DNA from: Ascoidea tarda (nom. inval.)
Lineage: Eukaryota > Ascomycota > Saccharomycetes > Ascoideales > Ascoideaceae
Reading direction: 5' to 3'
NCBI GenBank assembly: GCA_030560485.1
Contig: JAKTTS010000023.1
Coordinates: forward strand, 1-63,988
DNA length: 63,988 nt
Part shown: positions 1 to 10,736 of the stretch, one piece after another
How the letters are laid out: the number at the start of each line of letters is the position of its first letter
Numbering within the stretch: the stretch's first letter is position 1
Notes under the pieces: generated by a model
Database searches by the model: none
The model's input: only the letters and a program-made list of their open reading frames with translations
Told to the model about the DNA's origin: nothing
Program-made: the position numbers and the translations under genes

Positions 1-54
<54 letters not shown>
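1..54. repeat. (ATT)n microsatellite inside BEM1
   Basis: The window opens in an uninterrupted ATT trinucleotide run. On the minus strand it is AAT, so it encodes a poly-Asn tract in the BEM1 frame, between the PX domain and the missing C-terminal part. Length polymorphism between strains would be expected. Confidence 0.9.
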
Positions 55-55
<1 letters not shown>

Positions 56-2040
56 TTTGTTGTTCTTGTTAGATATTGATAGATTTTGAAGATTTAATGA
101 AGTTGGATCATCTAAATTTTCACTACTAATTTGATAATTTTTGCCAATCATGTCATTCTCATTACTGTTACTATTAAGGTTATTAATATTTTCATTATCA
201 TTATTTTGACTTGTTGCACTAGTTGAAATTGATTTTTTCGAATCCGAGGATCGATTTGAAGTTGAGTTTGATGAATACAATTGTATAAATTGTTCAGTTG
301 TATATTCTTTGTCATTTTCTTGAGTTATTTCAAATAAACTTAAAACCAAGTGTGATTTTGATATGTGATCGGGCAATTTAATTAAATCATTTAAGTATTT
401 TTCTAAAACGTATAATCTTCGACTGGCCAAATTTTCTGAAACAAACACCACTGGACCAGGTATGAATGGCAAGCTTCGATTTTTTGTATCAAATTCACCT
501 GCTTCAGTTGGAAATGCTTGTAGTAGTAGCTTTTGAAAATTAAAGAAATCTTTGTAGCATCTCCATAGAGATCTGACAATGTTATTTGATAGTTTGCATA
601 TTATGTTATACCAGTATTCATCGTTCATTAAGTAAAGTCTTTCGATTGATACTGCTAAGACTTCATACGTGAATTCTTGTTGCTCTTCAACGATTTCTTC
701 CAAAGTTGAAGAGTTGATTGGATTGATACCTGAATTTTGGTAGACACTGTTTGGGTACTGATTTGAGTAGGGATTCTGAAATTGGTTTCCAAATTGGTTT
801 TGGTAGTAAGATTGTTGTTCGAATATTTCTTGGTTTAGTTGAATGGAGGAAGCTTGATATTGAGCGTTTAAGATTTTCCATTCTTGGACAGTTGGCAAGT
901 TATTTACTAAGATTTCTTGTTTAACATCTGGAGATGATTCTTTACCGGGGACCATGTTCATAATTTTGATATAAGAGACTGGGACTAAACCTGGGCCACC
1001 TAAACGATCGATTGGTTTTGCTATAAACCATTCGAATTCATGATGAGCACATAGTACGAGATATTCACCTTCCTCAACATCTAGTTCATCTTCTTTTTCA
1101 CCTTTAAAATTGTATAAAACTGTGCCATATAAGGTAGGAGCAGTTGCTTTTTTGATCTGGTTGTTTTGGGTAAGATTTGAGTTTTCTAGAGTTAGGTTAC
1201 TTATTATGGTTGGAGTGGTGGAATCGTCGATACTATTGTTTGAAGTGTTTGAGTTGATTATGATGGACGAGTTGTGAATGCTATTGTTGCTATTGTTGTT
1301 GTTGTTGATGGAGGAGTTGTTTGATATGGTCGGGTTAATTATAGAGGAAGTTCTAGGCCTTGATCTGTTGAAGGCTTTGAAATATGAGACAGGAACTTTG
1401 CCTTTAACATTTGTGATTGGGTTAAAAGCTTCGTACCAATTTTTATCGTTTTCGTTGCTAATAACATAGAAGAAATCATCTTTTGAGAATTTTAGTTCAC
1501 CGGGGCCTTGGGGGTTATAATCGTACAAAGCCTGAATGACTTTTTTGGGAGCATTTTGATCAGTGTCTATATTGGCGTTATTGATATTGATATAGTCTGA
1601 ATTATTGTTATTGTAGTAGTCAGAGGTATCGTTGACGTTTGTGGATACTCTTGGAGAAGTTGAGGAGGCATTTAACATTGCTTGTGTGAAAGAAGATGAA
1701 GAGTGGGACCTTGAATGGGAACTTTGAGGAGACTGGGAGTTTGTTAGAGTATTATTAGAGTTTGGATTAATTATATTATTATTATTACTAATAGTGTGAT
1801 TAGTATTGTTGCTATTTGCAGAGGAACGTTTTTCGTGTTTTAGAGATCTCCTTAGGTTCTAAAGAAAGAAAAAAAGTCAAACAAAATCCAAGTAAAAGAA
1901 AAAAATAAAGGAGAGAAAAAAAAGATAAAAACGATTATTAGTAAATCAGACACTTTTGAAATTGAAAAAGGGGTGGTGGTTTTAATGAGTTATGAGTAGG
2001 TTTTAGAATAAGATAGTAGAGATATACATACTTTGATCAT
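1..2040 (-). CDS. BEM1: BEM1 polarity scaffold (5' part, spliced, runs off the left edge)
   Basis: Bem1 is the scaffold that joins Cdc24, Cdc42 effectors and the polarity machinery at the bud site. Exon 1 is only 9 nt (2040-2032, Met-Ile-Lys). The intron (2031-1859) has a GTATGT donor, a TACTAAT branch site (1943-1937) and a TTTAG acceptor. Exon 2 starts at 1858 and is open to base 1, giving about 622 codons. In order it holds a Ser/Asn-rich N-terminus, a first SH3 domain (about 1560-1375, with ALYDY), a second SH3 (about 1125-960, with FEWFIAKP and RLGGPGLVPV, the near-diagnostic Bem1 second SH3) and a PX domain (about 690-390). The C-terminal PB1 domain that binds Cdc24 lies outside the window. 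There is no ATG-led intronless alternative that preserves the first residues. Confidence 0.95.
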
Positions 2041-3230
2041 TTTGGGAGGAAAAGGAAATTATTCAAGCTTATTTAGAAGAAATCAGGATGTGATTCAAGG
2101 TTTTTTTCAAGATTTTCTCAAGATTTTCTCAAGATATTTTCAAGATTTTTTCCAGATTTTCGCAGGATAATTCAAACCAATTGGAGATAAATCAAGCCTC
2201 TTGGGAATAATGCAGGAGAATGGAGGACTGACAAAACGATGAAAAACCGTCGATAGCAAAGAAACTCTGGGAGAGATAGCACAAGTAATGGAGCAGATGC
2301 CTGAGGAAAGAAACGCCAGAGTTACCAAATATTCAAGAAAACCTTAAGGAAATGTCTTGATTTGAAAGAGATAGTGAATCACAGCACGAAGAAGAAAGGA
2401 AATCAAATGAAAAGGGTAAAGTAATGGAAGAAGCCACTGGAAGGTAAGAGAAGATGGAAAATGAAGCCGAAAAAGGAAAACAGGAAGCAGCAGCAACAGC
2501 AGCGGTTTGGAAGGTTCCGGGGCAAGCAGCAGAAGAAGCAAAAGAGAAAGCTGGAGATGGTGCGTGTGCTGGATTTTGTGCAAAGAGAAAAGAAAAAGGC
2601 CAGAGCTTTGAGCAGCGCTTTTTACTTTACTCTTTGGCGCCAGGCTCAAACTCTAATCCGCGCTGCCCTGCCGGAACAGGACCTCTCTGCCTGCCGTTAT
2701 GCGCACAGCTGTGCACAGCTGCGGCTGCTCTGTCTACACGCCTTCGGTGCGCTGCAGCTCTGCAGCCGAACAGGCAAGTGGCACGATCAGCCAGACTCTG
2801 GGCCCCGTACGAGTGGGAGGTCCAGCGCCTGTTTCTTTTTTCGGGGAACTTATTGTGCAGAACAATGCTCGGATCTGCAATCTCCGAGGGCTGCCGAAGA
2901 GCTGCGCGTGTTTTTCCGGGCTCGTCTGCTGGATTTGGTGCCTTTGCTGTGTTTGCAGCAGCTGGGCTATTTGGTGTTGTCTGTTCTGCTTTACAGCTCT
3001 TCTTTGCCTGTGGCCCACTCAGACACGTCCTACGAGCTTTCTCTGGCCAATCCTGCTCTCGATTGTTCAATGCCCTTTCCAAACTGCAGATCTAACCTGC
3101 TCCTCGTTAAATGAATGGATATACGCATAACATCTCAGCTGTAATGTGAATTCTCCTTTATTGTTCAGAACACCAAGTGATTAGCATACGGGTGTCTGTA
3201 TTGTTATGGCTAATACCGCTATTGCAGTGT
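2041..3230. other. BEM1 promoter and GAS gene 3' region with a GC-rich island
   Basis: This lies between two minus-strand genes. About 2640-3080 is strikingly GC-rich compared with the flanking AT-rich DNA and has few stops in any frame, so overlapping ORFs of 94-217 codons appear on both strands. None has recognisable domains. CAGCTG occurs at 2706, 2716 and 3136. About 2100-2160 holds a short imperfect TTTTC/AAGATT repeat in the leader next to the BEM1 start. The island is best read as the BEM1 upstream region. Confidence 0.6.
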
Positions 3231-4742
3231 CTAAAATATAAACGATAAAACTATTGTAACAACTCCCAACAATCCCATTGAAGAAAATGAAGAAATACTC
3301 ACCATATTGTTTCCACTATCTGAAGAGCTCGATGTCAAGGTTTCAGAGCTTTGGCCACTCTCCAGACTACTGCTAGCAGAAGTGGTTCTGCTCACAACTG
3401 TGACACTTTGTCCAACGCTATTCACCAAATTCACACTCTCAAATTCTATTTCCTTGTTGCTGATTTCCTTTCCATCTGAATCCTTTATTGTATGATTGGT
3501 AACCTTGATTTCTAAGTCTTCAATGATCTTTCCCGTGTTATTATTTTCAACTCCATTTTGAATCAATTCAGTGATTTCCTCTGGCTGTTCTGGAAGCGTG
3601 AAATTAGAATTGAATGATGAGTAAATTTCAAGAATTTTATCCGCATCACACTCATATTCTTCACTGTCTTGAACATCATTTTCACCCCAGTTGGCTGTAA
3701 TGTTCTCAACTTTTTCATGTTCTCCTTGTAGATTATCAAATTCATCTGTATATTCGATTGATCCATCGTCATCATCAATATTGACCACCCCATATCTATT
3801 GGACTCCTCGCTGTATTCGTATATTAATCCTCCTGAAAATGTATTAATTAATCCACCAAATACTCCCCCAGAGATTTCGTCAAAAGTTCTTGGTCTAAAG
3901 GCATTGCATCCATATTCCGAAAAGAAAACTGGAATCACTGCATCCTTAAACGTCTCATTCACTTTTTCATATCCTGACGATTTCCAGTTACTTTCCCCTG
4001 AACACCATTCGTACGAATTTAGCCCAAAGAAATCGGATTTAGAGTCAATCTCTCCATCTTCTGTACTATCACATTGTAAATATTTAAATGTGGCTGATCT
4101 TAATGAACTATCGTCAGCTGCCGAGTATCCAACCGGAATAGTTCTGTTGCTATGCTTGGAAATGTATTCCTTCATATCTCTTTGAAGCGCTCTAATATAT
4201 GGTGGATTTAAACTAGCCGAATTTTCATCGTTAATAATCTCATTTCCAGCAAAGAATCCTAGTAAATTGGGATACTCCTTAAACGCCTCAATGAATTTAA
4301 ACACTCTTGTCAAGTAATTAGAGTTGTAACTGGATGATGGATTATCTCTGTTCAACGACTCTCCATCTAACGCTGAATTGACATCTAATATAACATAAAT
4401 CCCAGCATTATTCAAAATCGTCATACATTCATCGTGGTTCAATTCGGGATGTAGCGAGTAAACTCTAATAGTATTGATTCCCAATTGCTGCAATGAATAA
4501 ACATCTCTCCAACATTTATCTGGATCTGATAGCACATCCCCATCACCAATATCTCCTGTATATGCAGAAGATCCACCAGGTTGATAATCAGCTCCCTTGA
4601 TGAAAAATACTTCACCTTCTTCTCCTGATTTAACTGAAGGTCTAATAAACCTTTTTCCTTTAATCTCCAAAGGGATCAATCCCAAAACCGGAATTGAAAA
4701 CAAAAAAGCACTTTTTATAAGATTAACTGCGTTGAACTTCAT
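3231..4742 (-). CDS. GAS-family beta-1,3-glucanosyltransferase (GH72, no X8 module)
   Basis: The predicted protein has 503 residues. It would cut and rejoin beta-1,3-glucan chains at the plasma membrane and wall. The start is the ATG at 4742, which gives a signal peptide (about 1-24); the frame is open further upstream but has no useful ATG. GH72 spans about 30-330 with the ADYQPGG entry motif and two catalytic acids, E168 (GNEI) and E276 (SEYGC). The C-terminus is Ser-rich (about 450-485) followed by a hydrophobic tail ending LSFIF, typical of a GPI signal. The Cys-rich X8/CBM43 box of Gas1/Gas2 is missing, so it belongs with the Gas3/Gas4/Gas5 type. Which of these it matches cannot be decided by eye. 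Confidence 0.9.
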   Translation of the reverse strand: MKFNAVNLIKSAFLFSIPVLGLIPLEIKGKRFIRPSVKSGEEGEVFFIKGADYQPGGSSAYTGDIGDGDVLSDPDKCWRDVYSLQQLGINTIRVYSLHPELNHDECMTILNNAGIYVILDVNSALDGESLNRDNPSSSYNSNYLTRVFKFIEAFKEYPNLLGFFAGNEIINDENSASLNPPYIRALQRDMKEYISKHSNRTIPVGYSAADDSSLRSATFKYLQCDSTEDGEIDSKSDFFGLNSYEWCSGESNWKSSGYEKVNETFKDAVIPVFFSEYGCNAFRPRTFDEISGGVFGGLINTFSGGLIYEYSEESNRYGVVNIDDDDGSIEYTDEFDNLQGEHEKVENITANWGENDVQDSEEYECDADKILEIYSSFNSNFTLPEQPEEITELIQNGVENNNTGKIIEDLEIKVTNHTIKDSDGKEISNKEIEFESVNLVNSVGQSVTVVSRTTSASSSLESGQSSETLTSSSSDSGNNMVSISSFSSMGLLGVVTIVLSFIF

Positions 4743-5607
4743 TTTAAATTTGGCAAACAAACAAAAGCTAAAAAAAAAAAGAAAAGAAAAGATAATAAAA
4801 GAGATAATAATTTTTTTTGGTAAAGACAAAAAAAGAATACAATTTTTGTTCACCTGGTTTTTTCTATTCAAAAATAAACAAAAACTGGTGTATAAATTAT
4901 AGGAAACTAAAAGATTGAACTGTTAGAGTGTTGGTTATAATAAAGAATGGTAATGAAATTGAGAAACAACAGCAATCGTAATGAGACAATCAAGCACAAA
5001 TTAAATACCAGCCCGCCAAATCAGGTATTGCCATATCTCAGATGAATCAGTAAATATCAGGTCCAAGTACAGCCATTTTCCAAATCACAGAAACAACAGT
5101 TTCCTCTCTGTTTTGAACCCAATTCCAGACCTTTTTCAGTTCACTTCCAGTCCCCAAATGTTCCGTTTTACAGGACAGAGATTTGCGCTATCCGGACTCA
5201 AAGCGACTCGGTCACGGAAACCGCTCTAGTGGTCCGAGTTTTCTTTCTTTCTTGTGTTTTTTCTCGTAACCATTTTCGGCACTTTGCCGGTGAGTGTTAT
5301 TTCATCCAGACTGGTGGTAGCGAAACCATAGCCAACACACCGCAAGCAAACACTGCTCCTGCCCACAAAAAAAGGGAGCCTTAGTCAGCACCCACCACAT
5401 GTCTGTCATTTTGGCCCCAATAGAATGCACCATGAGATAGTTACTAGTGACTTTATCAGTATATAAGACCCACAGGGTTACGATACAATAAAGATATCTA
5501 TTGATTAGACATATTTACAATCAATACATTAATATATATTTGCACTATATTTTTGATTTATTGCAAAAAGTTATAACATATTCTTGCTAGACATATTTTA
5601 GTTGCTA
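4743..5607. promoter_or_regulatory. Divergent promoter, GAS gene and PPN2
   Basis: No gene is visible. About 5160-5300 is richer in GC and contains CGGAAACCG (5215-5223), a zinc-cluster-like spacing, inside an inverted pair ACTCGG (5206-5211) and CCGAGT (5234-5239). A TATATAAG element at about 5459-5466 could serve PPN2. Confidence 0.4.
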
Positions 5608-6963
5608 ATGAGTGATAGATCTTCTTTGTTGAAGAAAGCGATTCAAAATAGCTCGCCTGATAGCCCATCTCGTTATGCATATTACACACAGTGTAACCAA
5701 ACTACTGATAACAATAAAAATAATAGCATTAATCAAAAAAGAAAACATTGGGGGAAAAATCTAGGTAGAAGCTTAGGTATAATCGCTGGAATAGTTATAT
5801 TTGCTGTATTCACAATTGCTTTGTTCAGCGATGATTTTCCTGAAGGTGTTGAATTGCCAGAGTTAACAAAATTAGACGAATTAAATTATTATATAAGGCC
5901 AGTAGGCCATCAAATTGATATAAATGATGGAGATAGTGAATATAGTAAAGACAGTGACGGTGATGGTGATAATGATAACACTATCAATGATAACATTGAT
6001 AATATTGACAATATTGGAGCTGATCAGTTAAATAAGAAAATTGGTGTTGAGAGATTAATTTTAATTGGAGATGTTCATGGATCCTTTCGTTATTTTATAA
6101 AACTATTAAAAAAGATCAATTTTAATAAAAATAAAGACCAGGTAGTTTTATTAGGAGATTTTATTTCAAAGGGAAAACAAAATTTTGAAATCTTAGAATT
6201 TGCCATCGAAAATCAATTGTCCTGTATATTGGGCAACCACGAGTTGAGTATATTAGAAAAATATTCAAGGTATCACAATGTTGAGTTGCCATCTTTTGGT
6301 AATTTCTCCTATCCTTCGTCGAAATCACAAAATTCATTTGTTGGTGCTAAGGGAATAAGTTTTGATCCGGAATTATCGATAGCAAAAAGATTAACAAAAG
6401 ACCATATTGAATACATAACGAAATGTCCTATGATTTTGAAATTAGGCAATATAACATATGAATATTTAAATCCCAGATCAGACAAATATCCCGAATACGA
6501 TGAGTTAAAGACAGATTTAAAAAGCTATGACCCAGTTTATAATCATAGATCGCCATTAGACACTCTAGCTATTCATGCTGGGTTGCAATGGAATGTAAAG
6601 TTGGAGGATCAAGACCCAGAGAACTTGGCCAATATGAGGGCATTTTTGCGACCAGAATATCTTGAAACATCGGATGTGAGCATAGGACAAATGAACCCAT
6701 TCAAGTATAAAGCATGGTACAAAGTACATAATGACAAAATGAGGTCCATGGAGGACAATGGTAATAAAGAAGAATTAGAAAAGTACTCAATTATCTATGG
6801 ACATGATGCTGGAAGAAAACTAAACCTTCACGAATATACCCGAGGATTGGACACTGCGTGTGTTGATGGTAAAAAATTGACAGCATTGGTCTTTAGTGCG
6901 AAGATGAATTTGAAGAGCCAGGTGATATATCATAACAAGGTGGTTCAGCAAAAGTGTCGTTGA
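5608..6963 (+). CDS. PPN2: Vacuolar endopolyphosphatase Ppn2-like metallophosphatase
   Basis: The predicted protein has 451 residues. Ppn2 is the metal-dependent enzyme of the vacuole that cuts inorganic polyphosphate chains internally. The ATG at 5608 is chosen; a TTG two codons upstream is not needed. The N-terminus is polar and Asn-rich, then one membrane segment (about 55-74, type II topology), then an acidic DGD/NDN linker (about 105-140). The metallophosphatase core follows with GDVHG (155-159), GDFISKG, GNHE and a late YGHD. This motif order and the single N-terminal membrane anchor fit Ppn2 better than cytosolic Ser/Thr phosphatases. It is longer than the roughly 326-residue Saccharomyces protein because of the Asn/Asp-rich linker. 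Confidence 0.88.
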   Translation: MSDRSSLLKKAIQNSSPDSPSRYAYYTQCNQTTDNNKNNSINQKRKHWGKNLGRSLGIIAGIVIFAVFTIALFSDDFPEGVELPELTKLDELNYYIRPVGHQIDINDGDSEYSKDSDGDGDNDNTINDNIDNIDNIGADQLNKKIGVERLILIGDVHGSFRYFIKLLKKINFNKNKDQVVLLGDFISKGKQNFEILEFAIENQLSCILGNHELSILEKYSRYHNVELPSFGNFSYPSSKSQNSFVGAKGISFDPELSIAKRLTKDHIEYITKCPMILKLGNITYEYLNPRSDKYPEYDELKTDLKSYDPVYNHRSPLDTLAIHAGLQWNVKLEDQDPENLANMRAFLRPEYLETSDVSIGQMNPFKYKAWYKVHNDKMRSMEDNGNKEELEKYSIIYGHDAGRKLNLHEYTRGLDTACVDGKKLTALVFSAKMNLKSQVIYHNKVVQQKCR

Positions 6964-7834
6964 GCTTTCAAACCGATAATGCAATCATTATCAAAGCAAT
7001 ACTCAGAATTGCAGAGGTTATAGAATGGACCCATTCTACATTTTGGTATTTTTTTGTTCTTCACCACAAGCCCTCTGTAGGACCTAGAACTCTTTGATTA
7101 GTCAAGGCTCCCAGAGATAATTAATAATACATAACGCTGCCTATTACTCAATAAACAGCAAATAGTTCTGGAGATAGATCATATTCTGGAAGCAGACAAA
7201 ATATCTGTCTGTTATTCAGCAACCTCTTCTAATCCTTATTAATCCTTATATAATCTTTATATAATCTTTATATAATCTTTATATAATCTTTATATAATCT
7301 TTATAATCCTTAATAGTTGACTAGAAGATGTCCATCTTCTAGCCATTCCAAAACCACAGGTTTATTACACGTGATACATATACTATTATTGACTGATTGG
7401 TTATGCAGCCGCCTGAACAGCCCGTTGAACAAGGGCTGCTGCTCCTGCTCTTCGTCGCCACTGAGGTCTTAACGCCAGCACCGTCGTCACCGAAGATACG
7501 TACTGTCCGCCGTACCGACCCTGGACATGCACCCAAAAGCGCGCCACGGAAAGCATTTTTCGCTGACGAAGCGCTGTGCGTGGCCGTCTCGGGAGGCTGC
7601 CGATATTCCGCTAGCGAGCAGCTGGCATATGCTGACGGGATTCAAAAGCGGATTTAGAAATGGGATTGAGAAATGCTCCACAAATATTTAGATATAAAAG
7701 CACTCTTCTACAGCCATTCTCTTATTCTCTTTTGCTTACTGACTTGCTCTGCTCAATTCTGAATTGCATTCTGCTGTGTTATTCTGTTCTCCAATTCTTT
7801 CTACCAGCTCTCTTCTCACTTTATTTTGCTCCCA
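6964..7834. other. PPN2-TAL1 intergenic: 11-bp tandem repeat and GC island
   Basis: An 11-bp unit close to TTATATAATCT is repeated about five or six times at 7246-7311, likely in the PPN2 3' region. About 7395-7640 is a GC-rich island with CAGCTG at 7619. The TAL1 TATA box follows. ORFs in the island lack domain signatures and look like side effects of composition. Confidence 0.6.
7693..7700 (+). promoter_or_regulatory. TATA box of TAL1
   Basis: TATAAAAG lies 142 bp before the chosen ATG and just downstream of the GC island, followed by a pyrimidine-rich leader. This arrangement is typical of a strong yeast promoter. Confidence 0.65.
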
Positions 7835-8806
7835 ATGCCTTCTACTCTTGATCAACTAAAATCTGTCACCACCGTTGTTGCTGATACTGGTGATTTCGAA
7901 TCAATTGCCAAATATACTCCACAAGATGCCACTACTAATCCCTCTTTGATCTTGGCTGCTGCCAAAAAACCTGAATATGCTGCATTGATTGATACTGCTA
8001 TTCAATATGGTAAGCAAAATGGTTCAACTCCAGAAGAACAAGCCTCAGCTGCTTTAGATCGTCTTTTAGTTGAATTCGGTAAAGAAATTCTTAAAATTGT
8101 CCCTGGTAGAGTCTCAACCGAAGTTGATGCCACCTTGTCCTTCGATACAAATGCAACAATTGAAAAGGCCTTGAAAATCATCAGCTTGTATGAGTCTCAA
8201 GGCATCCCAAAGGACAGAATCTTGATTAAGATTGCTTCCACCTGGGAAGGTATTCAAGCTGCTAAAATTTTGGAATCCAAATACAAAATCCACTGTAACT
8301 TGACTCTTTTGTTTTCCTTTGTTCAAGCTGTTGCCTGCGCTGAAGCTGGTGTGACTTTGATTTCTCCATTTGTTGGTAGAATTCTTGATTGGTATAAAGC
8401 AAGCACTGGTAAATCTTACTCTGGTGCTGATGATCCAGGTGTCATTTCTGTTAAAAGAATTTACAACTATTATAAAAAGTTCAATTATGATACAATTGTA
8501 ATGGGTGCTTCATTTAGAAATTCTGGGGAAATCAAAGCCTTAACCGGTGTTGATTTCTTAACCATCTCTCCAGGTTTATTAGAAGAATTACTAAACTCAA
8601 ATGAGGACCTTCCTGTCGTCTTATCAAAAGAATCAGCCAAGGATTCTCCTGATGAAAAGGTCTCCTACATCAATGACGAACCCAACTATAGATTCTTATT
8701 CAACGAAGATGCAATGGCAACTGAAAAATTAAGCGAAGGTATTAGAAAGTTTGCTGCTGATGCTCATGTATTATTAAATATTTTAAAAGAAAAAATTCAA
8801 GCTTAG
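7835..8806 (+). CDS. TAL1: Transaldolase
   Basis: The predicted protein has 323 residues. It transfers a dihydroxyacetone unit between sedoheptulose-7-phosphate and glyceraldehyde-3-phosphate in the non-oxidative pentose phosphate pathway, in the cytosol. The start is ATG CCT at 7835, giving [10 protein letters not shown]; an in-frame TTG at 7826 is not the start. Family signatures are the DATTNPSL motif near residue 30, the Schiff-base lysine in [11 protein letters not shown], and [11 protein letters not shown]. Length and content match Tal1 throughout. Codons are few and regular, as expected for an abundant protein. The gene has its own TATA promoter. Confidence 0.97.
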   Translation: MPSTLDQLKSVTTVVADTGDFESIAKYTPQDATTNPSLILAAAKKPEYAALIDTAIQYGKQNGSTPEEQASAALDRLLVEFGKEILKIVPGRVSTEVDATLSFDTNATIEKALKIISLYESQGIPKDRILIKIASTWEGIQAAKILESKYKIHCNLTLLFSFVQAVACAEAGVTLISPFVGRILDWYKASTGKSYSGADDPGVISVKRIYNYYKKFNYDTIVMGASFRNSGEIKALTGVDFLTISPGLLEELLNSNEDLPVVLSKESAKDSPDEKVSYINDEPNYRFLFNEDAMATEKLSEGIRKFAADAHVLLNILKEKIQA

Positions 8807-9200
8807 GACATAAGGCTCATCCAGTTTTATTTATATCCCAATAGATTAACGTCCTAACATATTGATGTTTAGCTTTTCAATTTATTACTTTAATATATAT
8901 TAATAAATTTTTTTTTCTCTTTATAATTATGAATAAATGAAGATACGACTCAATGATTAAATAATATAAAAACGATATAAAATTATTGATTTCATTAGAT
9001 TATTTACATTATTGCATTATATCAATGAGTAAGATATTTAAACTTTTCTTCTACCTCAGACATTGGAAAAATGAGCAAAATGTCTTAGACTGATTTTATA
9101 AAAACAATTCCATCTTCCATCTTCCATCTTCCATCTTCTATCTTTCATATTCTCCCTACTTCTCTCGTTATCTTTGCTCTTGTATTGATAACATATCAAA
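8807..9200. other. TAL1-SAD1 intergenic
   Basis: AT-rich terminator-like sequence of TAL1 is followed by the SAD1 leader. The leader carries four copies of the 7-bp unit TTCCATC/TTCTATC (about 9107-9142). Nothing else is visible. Confidence 0.4.
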
Positions 9201-10736
9201 ATGAGTAACTCAAAACTTGCAAATGACACTTCTATTGAAAACATGTACCTTGAGACAATTGATAGATCGAGTTTAGATTTTGACTTTGAAAAAATTTGTT
9301 CAGTATCACTATCTAATATCAATATTTATGCTTGTTTAGTGTGTGGGAAATATTATCAAGGAAGAACAAAAAACTCCCATGCCTATTACCATTCAATTGA
9401 CAATAATCATCATGTTTTTATCAATTTAAACAACTTGAAATTCTTCATTTTACCTGAGAATTATGAGATTAAAAATACATCAAATTTAAATGATATCAAG
9501 TATTTGATCAATCCAACATTTGATTCATCTCAAATTGAAAAGTTAAATCAAAAGGCTCCAGTATATAATAGCGGTAATGAAAACAATCTTGCTTACGAGT
9601 TTAAAAAAACATTATATTCTCATGATTTAAATCATAAAATTTATAAAATTGGGTTCATCGGATTAAACAATATTAAATCAAATGATTATGCCAATGTTAT
9701 TTTACAATCGTTGAGCCACATTTCAAGTTTAAGAAACTTTTTCTTAAATCTGAACAACTTTGGTACAATTGATAAAAACGTTTTAAATACGAAATTCGGA
9801 TTATTAATTCGAAAAATCTGGTCAAAAAATTTATTCAAGCCTCATATTAGTCCCCATGAACTACTACAATATATTAGTTTATTATCTTCAAAAAAATTTA
9901 CAATCAACCAACAAAGAGATCCAAAGGATTTTTTATTATGGCTATTGAATAACTTGCATGATGGATTTGTGAAGATTAACCATTACGAACACGATCATGA
10001 TAATGGTAGTATTCATAATATCCATAGCAGTCATAGCAGTCATAGCAGTAATCGCCGAAGTCACACAATTATTTCAAATTGTTTCCAGGGAAAGATAATT
10101 ATCAAATCCCAATCGATTATTGTTGAAAAGGATTCCAAAAGCGATATATTGAAATTTGAAAAGAAAAGTCAATCAAAGTCATCAATAAATAAGTTTTGGA
10201 TATTGACCTTAGATTTGCCATCGATTCCACTATTTAAAGATGGCAATACAATTAAGGAGATTCCTCAAATTTCAATTTATACTCTATTAAATAAATTCAA
10301 TGGGATCCAAACCCAAGAGCTAGCAGGAGAAAGTAGAACCTTTCAAATTAAAAAATTGCCTCTGGTTTTAATATTTCATATCAACAGATTTAGTAAAGAT
10401 AACTCAATCAAGGGACTAAGTGGAGTTGAAAGAAACCCAATAGTTATAAATTTCCCATTATCAAAGCTCGATATGAGTGCTTATTTGGAAAACAGCAAAA
10501 AAAGAAACATCAAGAGAAAACCAGTCTATTACAAGTTGGTAGCCAATATTATTCTTGAGACGAAAAGCGAAAACGATAATACAAAAGAGAACCTGGACAT
10601 GTTTGTCTGGAAAATCCAACTATTGGACAAGGCCACTGACAGTTGGTATGAAATTACCAATTTAGACGTCAAAGAGGTGAGTAAAGAAGTATTGCTCTTA
10701 GGGGAAAGTTACATCGAGTTTTGGGAAAGGGAGTAA
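9201..10736 (+). CDS. SAD1: Sad1/USP39-type splicing factor (inactive ubiquitin protease fold)
   Basis: The predicted protein has 511 residues. Sad1 (USP39) joins the U4/U6.U5 tri-snRNP and is needed for pre-mRNA splicing in the nucleus. The ATG at 9201 begins MSNSKLANDTS. A ZnF-UBP domain spans about 30-80 with C33, C45, C48, H60, H64 and H70/71. The USP fold follows and opens GFIGLNNIKSNDYANVILQ. The stretch NNIKxNDYAN, which lacks the usual catalytic Cys, is the hallmark of the Sad1/USP39 branch. A 9-bp coding repeat (10021-10050) gives a short His-Ser-Ser repeat in a loop. Termination at 10736 follows a normal USP C-terminal strand. Confidence 0.95.
   Translation: MSNSKLANDTSIENMYLETIDRSSLDFDFEKICSVSLSNINIYACLVCGKYYQGRTKNSHAYYHSIDNNHHVFINLNNLKFFILPENYEIKNTSNLNDIKYLINPTFDSSQIEKLNQKAPVYNSGNENNLAYEFKKTLYSHDLNHKIYKIGFIGLNNIKSNDYANVILQSLSHISSLRNFFLNLNNFGTIDKNVLNTKFGLLIRKIWSKNLFKPHISPHELLQYISLLSSKKFTINQQRDPKDFLLWLLNNLHDGFVKINHYEHDHDNGSIHNIHSSHSSHSSNRRSHTIISNCFQGKIIIKSQSIIVEKDSKSDILKFEKKSQSKSSINKFWILTLDLPSIPLFKDGNTIKEIPQISIYTLLNKFNGIQTQELAGESRTFQIKKLPLVLIFHINRFSKDNSIKGLSGVERNPIVINFPLSKLDMSAYLENSKKRNIKRKPVYYKLVANIILETKSENDNTKENLDMFVWKIQLLDKATDSWYEITNLDVKEVSKEVLLLGESYIEFWERE

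Noticed and set aside
2454-3114. Overlapping ORFs of 94-217 codons on both strands
   Set aside because: They lie in the GC-rich island where stop codons are rare. Their translations are low in acidic structure and full of Cys/Arg/Ala runs, with no domain.
7397-7681. ORFs upstream of TAL1 on both strands
   Set aside because: Same cause as above: a GC-rich island with no conserved sequence.
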